From Morella rubra (taxonomy: Eukaryota > Streptophyta > Magnoliopsida > Fagales > Myricaceae): 64,000 nt of DNA. Positions 46,601 to 56,335 of the stretch are shown here, piece by piece (positions within the stretch are counted from its first letter, which is position 1; each line of letters opens with the position of its first letter). Location: contig CM025850.1 of NCBI GenBank assembly GCA_003952965.2, positions 31,730,112-31,794,111 of the forward strand, written 5' to 3'. The position numbers and the translations under genes are program-made. The notes below the pieces were generated by a model. It saw only the letters and a program-made list of their open reading frames with translations, was not told where the DNA came from and did not search any database.

Positions 46601-47012
46601 ATCTAAATTCCAAACTAATTCAATCCCATCCTCCAACAATTCACAAACCATAAATATCCAAATCAATTCAATCTCATCCTCCAACAATTTCACAACCCAC
46701 AAATATCCAAACCAATTTAATCCCATCCTCCAACAATTTCACAAATCATAAAATTCCAAACCCTAAAGCATTTTTAGCATATAAATAAATGAATTTTTCT
46801 ACTTAATTGTAGATAGAGAATCTTGAATAGAGAGACGTACTATGGTCGGAGGGCCAGCAATTTTCAAGTGTAAAATCTCGAGGATCCTGCAAAAATTGAA
46901 ACTATCAAAATTAAAATAATGAGATTGAGAATTTGAGAGAGAGTGAGAGTCAAGAGAGAGAGGCAGAGATCGCGAGTTTAGAGTTGAGAGAGAGAGCAGA
47001 GCTGGCAGCCGC

Positions 47013-47045
<33 letters not shown>

Positions 47046-47576
47046 CCCACAACAGCTACAGTGGTGGACTGGTGGTGCGGCGCAGTGGCTGGAGCTGGAT
47101 GCTGGTGCTGCGGTGCAGCTGGTAGCTGCAGTGGTGCGGCGGTGGGCGGTGGTCCGGTGGACAACGGGGCAGTGGCCGTGGGTTGTGGGCATGATGGTGG
47201 GCGAGAAAGAGAGAGAGAGGGAAATTCAAAGAGAGAGAGAGAGAGAGAGAGAGAGAACGTGTTTTGTTAAAATAGGGTGAAACGCACAGTTTCACCCTGT
47301 TTTGATATTTTTTTTGTTTTTTGTTTTTACATTTTGAACTTTTTTTTTTTAAGGCAGAGGGTGAAACGATGCCGTTTCACCTTATGCATATTAAAAAATA
47401 AAGGGCCTAGGCCTAACAGGCCTAGGCCCTTCAGGAAAAAATCAGGGTTAGCCTGGGCCTATGGGGATCGGGCTCCCATAGGCCCAGACCAACATATGAA
47501 AAAAAAAAAAATTTACATGTAAAATTTGTTTTTTGGCCGGTCCAATGGGGGCGGCCGCCCCTTGCATCCGCTATTA
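43658..47576 (-). mobile_element. hAT transposon, copy 2 (3919 bp)
   Basis: Same ends and orientation as 37943-41922. Flanking 8-mers are ATGATCCA (43650-43657) and ACGATCCA (47577-47584), one difference arising after duplication. It arose by the tandem duplication, not by a new insertion. Confidence 0.93.
43823..46272 (-). pseudogene. hAT transposase, copy 2
   Basis: The N-terminal 246 codons are open (46272 down to 45532, MDKFVIRKPHSVESS to DEKVAKTLNT), longer than in copy 1, where a frameshift falls at GGKSG. The DUF4371 core is interrupted near 45469 and again after IGCCGYCKE at about 45073; the dimerisation end is also fragmented. Neither copy can make a complete transposase alone. Confidence 0.85.
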
Positions 47577-47778
47577 ACGATCCATACTACATAGAAAGCA
47601 TGACGAAAATGCAATAGACTTAGCTATAAGAACCAATAAGCTAGTAATTGAAATACCAATAACACAAACATAGTAAAGCCAACTAAAGGGTCGGGATAAG
47701 CCTACAAGATATACGAAAGACCCATCGAGGTCGGTACAGAAGAAAAAGATAATGTGGAGAGAAGAGATGAGAAATAAT

Positions 47779-49480
47779 TGTTGGCTTTGTGCACAATCGA
47801 GATTTTGATGATTTCAATAAATGGATCAAGTTTATAAAACGGACATCTTCAAAGACAAAGACGTTTTGATGAAAGAGCCAAAGACTTGAAGAAAGAAGAT
47901 CAAGAACATGCAAGGAGCTCAAAAGTGAAGTTTCAAGACCTTAGGGTATAAACCTTGTAACTCTTGTTTCACTTTTGACAAGGATTATGAATCACACTTG
48001 CATATCTTTCAAAACGTGCATAAACGTTTTACCTTTTGTTTGAAAGATTAAAATATTTTTAAAGGTTTTAAAACACCCCAATCAAACTCTCAAACCTTTC
48101 TTATACTTATGGGAAGTAAGTCTTTAAAATTGGGTGTTTCAAAGAGGTCAAAAATGTGGTTTTAATTGAACCGGATCATGTGCTTAAGTTGAGGAGGTCG
48201 ACCGGCTGGTGAAGCGGTCGAGACCGCTTGGTATAGCGGTCGACCGGTTGATTTGAAATAGATCCGTTGAGCTTCTGACAATATGACCGTTGAGTAACGG
48301 TAACTTGAAGCGGTCGACCGGTTCATGTAGCGTCGACCGCTCGTTTTAACAGACGACTCCCAACGGCTATAAACGGCTAGTTTTCATATGTGGCCTATAA
48401 ATACACCTTCATAATGTCCAAAATAAATACACAACGACCACATATCATTTAGATCACTTGAGAAAATATTCAAACCTTCATATTCTATATTTCTCATATC
48501 ATTCACACAAAACACACTTTCATATCCTTGTCTTTGTGTGAATCAAGAGATAGAGCTTTCCAATTTCATATCCACTCTTTGAGAGAGTTTATTTTCAATC
48601 TTATATCCAAAAGAGGTGATTCCTTTAGTGAGGTTGTTCACTAAAGAAGAAGCTTAGAGAGGGTATATCTCAAGCTTGGTTAGGTTGTGAGTGGTGAGCC
48701 CGAAAAACCACTTGGGTGGGTTTGAGTGTTAAGCCCGGGAAAACACTTGTACGGTTCTCTAGCACCTGAAGCTAGAGTGTACACTATTTGAAGATAGTGG
48801 AAAAACCTCAAGGCTTGGTGAAGGAGCTTGAGGGGTGGATGTAGGCGGGTTTGCCGAACCACCTAAAAATCACGTGTTTGCTTCTCTATCCCTACTCCTT
48901 ACATTTAGCACTTATTTACTTGTTGTTTTAATATACTTGTGCTAAATTAGACTTTACTTTGCAAACACGATTTTGGGGTTAAAAGCAAAAAAGTTTGGAA
49001 ACCCAATTCACCCCCCTCTTGGGTTGCCTTAATCCTTGGACTTACAATTGGTATCAGAGCTTGGTGCTCGTTATACAAGATTAACAATCTTGAGTTAGAA
49101 TGACAACTTCAAGCTTCAACACTCAAGTTGAAGGACTTTCCACACTTAGACCACCATTCTTTAATGGTAGTGATTATGCATATTGGAAAGTTAGGATGAG
49201 TATTTATTTTCAATCTATTGATTATGATTTATGGTTATGCATATTGAATGGTCCACATATTCCCACAAAGAAAGTTGGAGAGTTGGAGTCTCCCAAGAAC
49301 GAAAATGAATATGATGCAAATGATAAAAAGAAAATCTCTCTAGATGCAAGAGCTATGAATATATTATATTGTGCATTAGATAGAGGAGAATTTATAGAAT
49401 TTCATCATGCTCAAATGTTAGAGATATATGGCATACTTTAGAAATTACTCATGAAGGAACAAGCCAAAAAAATATTTTGG
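47779..49480 (+). mobile_element. Copia-type LTR retrotransposon fossil, 5' part only
   Basis: A 1268-bp LTR (47779-49046, TGTTGGCTTTG to TTACA) followed by a primer-binding site and the start of a Copia-type gag region (about 49100-49480). The 3' part and the second LTR are missing, so the element is broken. Two related solo LTRs lie at 56957-58238 and 61784-63045. The LTR has a TATA-like CTATAAATAC (about 48407) and several GGTCGACC-type palindromes upstream of it. Confidence 0.85.
49049..49060 (+). promoter_or_regulatory. Primer-binding site of the Copia-type fossil
   Basis: TGGTATCAGAGC two bases after the LTR end, the usual site complementary to the 3' end of initiator methionine tRNA in plant Copia elements. 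Confidence 0.85.
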
Positions 49481-49900
49481 TTTACAGAAAATTTAAGCTT
49501 AGCTTGTTTTCTGTAAAATAATTGAGCTTTTGTAGTTGACTGTGCTGTGCCAAATAGCTGAAAAGAAGTAAAATAAATAGTTAACGAAAAAGGAAATCAG
49601 TACAATTTAAAATGATGGAAATGCCACTAGAATTAGAATCCAATATAATTCTACTCTTATTTAATTTTTTTATTTTCTTTTGAAGTATTGGAATAACTTC
49701 TTCACCAAGTCCCAAACTCTACAAAGATAGAAACTTCAACTCAGTTCACGAGAAGCAAATATTATATATGAAGAGATCACTTATTTCTTTGGACCACGCT
49801 CAATTTTCTAATCAAGTATTATTTATAGAGAAACTCTAGAGGCTGGATATTTAATTAATAATTGTTTGTCTTAATGGTGGCATAACTCGGCGTCTTAAAC
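49481..49900. other. No gene seen
   Basis: AT-rich spacer between the Copia-type fossil and a retroposon. Its right end holds the left target duplication of that retroposon. Confidence 0.5.
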
Positions 49901-50944
49901 TTTTTTTTTTCCTAGGCAAAGATAATTTATTAAAAACCGAGAAGCAGAAGCATACAGCTAGTACAAAAAAGAAAATCGACCAAAATGCCAACGAAAAACC
50001 TTAACGGACCTAGAGGCCCTATAATAACCGGACACAAATGCCAGAACCACCAAGGGTCACAAGGACCGAAAAACAACTAGAACCACAAACTGGCCACAAG
50101 GACCAGCACACGTCACAAAAATAAACTGGCCATAAGAGCCAGAACACAATACAAACTGGCCACAAGAGCTAGAGAACAATACAAACACAAATCGGTCACA
50201 AGGACCGAGACACAACAAAACCACCACTTAAGGCGATGGCGGCTTCCACTGGAGGAGGGGCAATCAGAGCAACGATCCGACACCTTTAGGGCGATCTTCA
50301 GGCAATGACTGGCTGTACATTGGAGAGGAGGAGAAGGGGCAACAACAAGCGGCACAAAACAACGGCAACAAAAGGGCCTCACAACCAAAAACACCGAACA
50401 CCGAAGCATCATGCGTGTGCAAAGCCGCGCGGGACGGTGAGACGTCAGCAAAGAGAGGTCGAAAAGAGAGCACAGGGACCGCTAGGGAGGGCTGAGCATG
50501 GCTGGGCAGGCCGAGACCTCCAAAAAAGGCACAAAACAACCAGAAGGGAGGCATAAGAGGTCGAGTGCGTGAGATCCACGCGTGTGCGTGGGCTCGCGTG
50601 AGAGCTCACACGTCGGCCGAGGACCACCGCTCAAGGCCAGAACGAAATGCTGAGAGGAGACGAAGTCCACCAATGGGGCCGTGCATACCCAAGACCACCG
50701 GAGAGGCCGGGATCTAACCTCCAAAACAACCCAAAAAAGGGCCCAAAAAGGCTGAAAAAGAAAGGAAAAGAGAAACTTCGGCCACCAGGAGGGTAGCCGA
50801 GGGAGAGGAGAGGGAGGGGAGGAGCTCTGGGAAGGAGCCGGAGCTCCTCCCTAAACCAGGAAAAATGGAAGGAGGGCTAGTTCAGGTGAAGGAGGAGGGG
50901 AGTTCTAGAGAGAGGGAGGAGACTCTCCCTCTAGAACTTACGCT
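49901..50944 (-). mobile_element. Retroposon (non-LTR type) with 16-bp target duplications
   Basis: A poly-T start (49901-49910; poly-A on the minus strand) and flanking direct repeats TCGGCGTCTTAAACTT (49887-49902) and TCGGCGTCTTAGACTT (50945-50960), one mismatch. These are the hallmarks of target-primed reverse transcription. The minus strand ends with an AATAAATTATCTTTGCC-like tail typical of plant L1 3' ends. The body is unusually GC-rich for this window, includes degenerate 30-bp repeats around CACAAACTGGCCACAAG (50085-50215), and has a hairpin at its 5' end (50904-50938, around TTCTAGAG / CTCTAGAA). No RT or other protein domain was found, so it is probably non-autonomous or heavily 5'-truncated. 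Confidence 0.75.
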
Positions 50945-50960
50945 TCGGCGTCTTAGACTT

Positions 50961-51730
50961 GATTTCCTTATATTAGAGCAAATTAAAGTAAACCAACCCC
51001 TAAGATTAATATGATTGCTACAAAAGACACCATGCATATCGGATTAAGAACCAAATACCTAGTACAAGTAGATAACTACATCAAACTAATTAACCTTAAC
51101 TATACAGCTAACTGAAGACATACAAAAAAGGAACATCTGGAATGTTTCAAAGTGTCATTTAGCATCTAACAGAGATTATCCATTAAAAACAAGCTACAAA
51201 TTACTTATAGTGCCCCGCTAGCTAGTTACTAGTTGCTAATTGGTGACCTTAGCTCATGAGAGACGCTACTGGATTTCAACGTTGATACTTTATTCTTAGT
51301 CAATGAAGCTCAATGTTGATCCCCATTGGGTGCATAGATTTTGCTTTTGGCTCTTCAATTCTTGAGAATGCATGCAGCTTAATAAGTGAATGGAAGTTTT
51401 TTCTTTTCCACAAATCCTAATTAAACATGCTAATGGACCCAATAATAGATCGATCAGGCATATTATGTAGCCGGCCCTCTTGTGGTGTTCTACCATGCAC
51501 TCAGAGGGGCCATACATGCCATTTGGTTACAAAAAAAAAAAGGAAAAAAAAAAAGAGGGGCCATAAATGTGTGATTGTCCCTTTGAAGGTGCATGGAGTA
51601 TATACTACTTCCTTTCATGGTCTCCATGACTTCGAAAGGGTACATTTAATTAGGACACCAATAGGTATCAAAGGATTAATATCATAGGCCAGAGATATGG
51701 AAAGAACTAATAATAAATAATTTCTTAGGC
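50961..51730. other. No gene seen; upstream region of the defensin-like gene
   Basis: Intergenic DNA. No coding signal; the last part is the promoter region of the defensin-like gene. Confidence 0.5.
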
Positions 51731-51738
51731 TATAAATA
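51731..51738 (+). promoter_or_regulatory. TATA box of defensin-like gene
   Basis: TATAAATA 46 bp upstream of the ATG at 51777, a normal spacing for a plant gene with a very short leader. Confidence 0.75.
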
Positions 51739-51776
51739 TCCTCATTCCTATTCTATGTAGCATAAGCAATTGGAAA

Positions 51777-52126
51777 ATGGTTAAGGCTCTTAAATTTGTT
51801 GCAATTGCATTTGTCGTCGTCATCATCATCTCAACTCAGGTGTGTAAGTCTCACTTTCCTTGCATAGGTACCCAAGATAATCAGTTTCATTCCTCAATTA
51901 TGATCTCCATGTAAATCATGATTTCTTTGTCTACTAGCACTTGCAAAGCCAAGCCCAACACTGTAAGCATCTAGCCGGAAAGCGTTGTCATGGGGGAGGG
52001 TGGTTTTCTTCACCTTTCAAATCACCAGAATGCGACAGGTTTTGCAAGGAGAAGCAGCATGCAATTAGTGGAAAATGCTATGAAGGTTCCGTTCGCTATG
52101 AATGCATATGCCTCCGTAGATGTTAA
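51777..52126 (+). CDS. Defensin-like secreted cysteine-rich peptide (DEFL)
   Basis: Two exons, 51777-51839 and 51938-52126, joined in phase 0 by a 98-bp GT-AG intron, encode 83 residues. Exon 1 is a signal peptide core (MVKALKFVAIAFVVVIIIST). Exon 2 gives the mature part from about QAQHC: eight Cys in the order C-x7-C-x14-C-x3-C-x10-C-x8-C-x1-C-x3-C, so it has the CxxxC and CxC of the Cys-stabilised alpha-beta fold. Intron placement after the signal peptide is standard for plant defensins. The product is expected in the apoplast as an antimicrobial or signalling peptide; the target cannot be told. The long second loop (HGGGWFSSPFKSPE) is unlike the compact loop of classic seed defensins. TATA box at 51731; stop TAA at 52124. 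Confidence 0.85.
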
Positions 52127-52584
52127 GAACCCCGACCCAATTCCTTACAGGCAGGATGTTATGCAGCCGTTTTTTCTTTGTAGCATGAGTACTACGATAT
52201 TACTCAACTGGGTTGTAAGTCATATTAAAATGTGACCCAAAAATATATGTTGCCTGCAAAAGTGTTTGAGGTATTTATTTATTATTGTGCTTCTTGAATT
52301 AAAATGGCTTTCTCTAATTTCAGTGACCCTAAAGAAATCAATGCTAATTGGTTGCTAATAGAGTTTTACTCACTTGAAAAGATTAGAACTCATCCAAGGA
52401 CCAGCTGCTAGGACCTATGATACCACCACCACCACCATCGTGCTGGCCTATCGCTTGATTTAGTTGAAATCGCACATCATGCATCATTTTCTCTGGTGAC
52501 TGACTCTACTTCCGGCGTCATTTACAAATTTGGATCTGGGTCTTTGAACCTAGGTGTTGTTCTTGGGCTGTTCTCCCATTATTT
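52127..52584. other. No gene seen; 3' flank of the defensin-like gene
   Basis: Includes the 3' untranslated region and about 300 bp of spacer up to the poly-T end of the LINE. No coding signal. Confidence 0.5.
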
Positions 52585-52629
52585 ATTTTTTATTTTTTTC
52601 TAAATAAACTTCAGTAAACCAGGCCAAAC

Positions 52630-53098
52630 TCAAGGCGAAAGCCTTAAGTTGTCACTGGTAAAAATAGAGTCAGGAATTATAGCAGTAGGAATAGTCCCAG
52701 AGAGATTTTCCTCTAACGCCCATTTAGCCAAATTATGGGCAACAGAATTAGCTTGGCGCTTAACATGCTTAAAGGACCAGCCACAATGCTCACAACAAAA
52801 TTTAACAATATCAACAATCAAGGAACGGATGCGCCAATCTGATTGTTGTCCACCACTTGAAATCGCGTCAATCACCAGCTTGGAATCACCTTCAAAAATC
52901 ACTTCAGCTTGAGGAAGAAAAGGCACCTCCTAAACAGCGAATAAAGCTACTCTTGCCTTGCCCACAAAGGGGCCACACGGAGGGAAGCTCTTTGTCCAAG
53001 CAAAGAGCACAATACCTTCAGCATTTCGGCAAACAGCCGCAACAAATGCACAAGAAGATCCAATGACAACATCAAAGTTAATTTTCCAAGTATTCACC
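52630..53098 (-). pseudogene. LINE RNase H-like C-terminal domain
   Basis: Minus-strand reading begins near VNTWKINFDVVIG and continues through AEVIFEGDSKLVIDAISSGG and HVKRQANSVAHNLAKWAL, the RVT_3-type RNase H pattern with its conserved Asp of the EGDS block. An in-frame TAG separates LFAV from EVPFLPQ. This is the 3' end of ORF2 in the original orientation of the LINE. Confidence 0.8.
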
Positions 53099-56000
53099 GG
53101 GCTGCTTTTGGAGGCCCTTGGCTTTGCCTTAGAGATTTTAATTGTGTTATGGCGAGTTGGGAAAAGTAAGGTGGGCTCCCTCTTGCTTCTTCCTCTTCTA
53201 CTTCTAATCCGTTACAAAACCTTATGGATTCATTTGGGCTAATTGACCTTGGGTTTAAAGGCCCAACGTTTACTTGGTCCAACAACAGGACTGGTCGGGC
53301 CAATATCCGAGAGCGACTCGACTGGGCTATTGCAAACTCTGATTGGCAGGCTCTTTTTCTATGTTGTCATATCACCCACTTGCTGTGAGCCTCTTCTGAT
53401 CATGCTCCTCTGCTCATTGAATCAGATGGAGACACTTTCTCCTATCTGAAGCCGTTTAGATTTGAGCCCATGTGGATCAAGGATGAGACTTGTGGGCGTG
53501 TGATTTTGGACTCTTGGCATTTCTCTTGCCGTGGCTCTCCTTCATTTATTTTCTACTCCAAATTCAAAGCAGTAAAGCAGGCTTTCAAGCTTTGGAATCG
53601 GAATCATTTTGGGCTTGTAAAAGAGAGGATCACAGCCCTTGCGGCCCACATTCAGTCTATGCAGGCCCTTCCTCCTTTTTCCAGACAATGTTGCTCTTGA
53701 AAAAATGTGGGTGGCTTCCTTGCGTGAAAAGGAAAAATCTGAGGAGGAATTGTGGAAAATTAAACCTAGAAAGACCTGGTTGACCACCAAAGATCTCAAC
53801 ACAAAATTTGTTCACCTGTCCACTGTGATTCGCTGGCGTCGCAATGCCATTGAATTTCTTAAAAATGATCGTGGAGAACGGTTATCCTCTAGAGCCTCGG
53901 TCGGTGAGCATATCGTTGCTTATTTTCAGAATTTGTTCACAACTGACTCTCCTGTGATTCCTTCTGATTTGGAAGGCTTGATTTCCCCTTATTCTCCCCT
54001 TGTAAAGAACACAGGTATTTGTTAAATCCCAACTTCGGAGGAGATCTGGGCTGCTATTTGGGACATTGGTTCTCATAAGAGCCCCAGTCCTGATGGGATG
54101 ATAAGGCTCTTTTATAAACACTTTTGGGCTATTGTTGGTGGGGATTTGATTGGCATGGTGACAAATTTTTTCTACCATGGCCATACGCTTACTACCCTCA
54201 ATCACTCTTTTATTGTTTTGATCCCCAAATATGATCATCCCACGAAAATTGGTCACTACCAGCCAATTAGCTTATGCAATGTTGCTTATAAATTTATTTT
54301 CAAACTTCTTGCAAATCAGCTCAAGCAATTTCTCCTTTCCATTATTTCACTTCTCCAATCGGGTTTTGGTCACAGTAGGGTGATTCAAGAGAATTCTATC
54401 CTTACTCATGAGGTTTTCCATATGCTCAGAAGTAAGCGCAAAGGTAAGCAATATATGGCTATTTGTGCTGATATTGAAAAAGCCTATGATCGCATGGAAG
54501 AGGCCTTAATTGTCCGGGCTTTGGAATGCTTCGGTTTCCCTGCTCGGTTTATTAATTGGATTTATCAGTGTATGTCTTCAGTCTCTTATTCTATATTACT
54601 GAACGGATCTCCTTATGGTTTCTTTAAGCCCTCACACGGTCTTCAACAAGGGGACCCCCTTTCCCTGCTCCTCTTCATCATTGGTTCAAAGGTGTTCTCT
54701 CGTTTACTTTCCCGAAAAGAGTCTCATGGCAATCTCCATGGTATTAGTATTGGTCGAGGCGTTCCACCTATTTCGCATCTCCTTTATGCTAATGACCTCC
54801 TTATTTTTGCAAAGTTGATGTTCGGGAAGCTCAAGTTTTGTCTTCATGCTTACAGAGATATGGCAGTTGGTCTGGGCAACAACTCAATGTGCAAAAATCC
54901 TCAGTTTCTTTTCGTCGTAATGTCTGCCCACGCCGAGGCCAAGAGATATGTGATATTTTGATGCTCCCCCGGAAGGATAATGTGAAAAAAAATTTGGGGC
55001 TTCTGGTCTCTATCTCCAGAAACAAATGTACCTAGTTTAAAGTCATTTGTGAAAGAGTCAAGCATCGTTTGGAGGGTTGGCAGATGCGCACCCTTTCTCG
55101 AGCAGGGCGTTTAGTGCTCATTAGGTCAGTTGCCTCTGCAATTACGGCCTATTCTATGGCTTAATTTTTGCTTCCCAAAGCCATTTGAGAACGACTTGAT
55201 GGCATGATGAGGCGTTTTTGGTGGGGGTATCGGGATAATGGTCAGAGGCACTTGTTTCTCAAATCTTGGGACTCAATTTGCTAGGCTAAAGCGTGTGGTG
55301 TCCTTGGACTCAAACGTATGTGGGATCTTAATCGTGCTCAGCTCACTAAATTAGCTTGGCAAATTCAATTTGCCTAGGATAAACCTTGGGTCCAAATCAT
55401 TCGTGCAAAGTACCTGCGAAAAAAGTTTATTTGGGAGGAAAAGCTGAAATCGGGGGTGTCTTGGTTTTGGAGGGGCATTTCCCGAATGGCCTTGCTTCTG
55501 CAAGCAGGCGCTGGGTTTCAGGTGGGTTCAAGTAGTTCTATTTCTTTGTGGTCGGATCCTTGGATTTTAAATCCACATCCTCACCCCCCTGCCCCCAGGT
55601 TGACTAGTCAACACTGTGATATGAAGCATTAGTTGAAGACTTACTTTTACCGTCGACGTCCTTATGGAATTCTAGGCTGATTAACGACCTGTTTGATTCG
55701 GCGGATGCAAAATGGATTCTAACTCACTGCTCTCTCTCGGCTCACTCTTTAGATCTATTAATTTGGACTCCTAATAATCAAGGAGTTTTTATGGTCAAGT
55801 CCGCATATTTGGTGCTGAATTCACAGGTTGCTCCCACACTGTTTCCCCTCTCTGTGGACAATTGGAAGATGATCTGGGCTCTGCCGCTGTAAGATTGTCT
55901 AAGATTGTTACTTTGGAAATCTGCTTGGAATATACTGCTGTGTAAGACCAGAACGTATTGGTCAAAATTTCCTCCTGAGGAGGAATTGTCTTGTACGTTG

Positions 56001-56335
56001 TGTCACCTTGCCCCAAATCCTTGAAGCATTTATTTTTTGAGTGCCCAATCGCTTGTATGGCTTGGATGGAATAGCCCTGGGCTCTTAATATTTAGACTCT
56101 AACTTCTAGGAGCATTGCTGAGTGGATTAAGGTCATTCTTCATGTAGAGGCCAACTTCAAGCTGCTACTGGTTGAGGAACATAAGTTTATCCTTTACTTC
56201 ATCTAGCATACTCGGAATCAGATTTTCCACCATGGTCTTCATCTGGATCCTGGTGATCTTCTTGCCAAAATCAGCTCCCTGTACACTGAACATTTGATGG
56301 CTTGGAATGAAGTCTTTAGGACCCTGGATTGAACG
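53098..56335 (+). pseudogene. LINE ORF2 middle part: endonuclease end, reverse transcriptase, zf-RVT
   Basis: Plus-strand reading starts AAFGGPWLCLRDFN, continues LGFKGPTFTWSNNR, RERLDWAIANSDW and SDHAPLL (endonuclease end), then the RT domain: SHKSPSPDG, FIVLIPKYDHP, YQPISLCNVAYKF, ADIEKAYDR, GLQQGDPLSLLLF and HLLYANDLLIF. The expected YADD is YAND, losing one catalytic Asp. The RT core is open from 54098 to 54961. Then come a zf-RVT-like tail (WKMIWALPL, LCHLAPNP, HLFFECPIACMAW) with several stops. At the right it ends HLMAWNEVFRTLD, next to the inversion breakpoint. Confidence 0.85.

Larger units (their letters stand above)
42146..47747. repeat. Tandem duplication, copy 2
   Basis: Second copy of 36487-42145. 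It differs from copy 1 by many single-base indels in the hAT and by a replaced segment upstream of it (about 43070-43200 versus 37445-37500). It ends about 30 bp before a Copia-type LTR. Confidence 0.92.

Noticed and set aside
49049-49060. Possible tRNA-Met gene fragment
   Set aside because: Only the 12-base match to the tRNA 3' end is present, right after an LTR; it is a primer-binding site.
50113-50724. Several overlapping open frames on both strands in GC-rich DNA
   Set aside because: They arise from the high GC content of the retroposon; no recognisable domain and no agreement in codon usage.
52585-56335. Twin-priming 5' inversion as the origin of the LINE arrangement
   Set aside because: The inverted part plus RNase H would fit, but ORF1 and the ORF2 start lie directly beyond it in the original orientation, which twin priming would not leave. 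I kept internal inversion as the simpler reading, while separate insertions remain possible.
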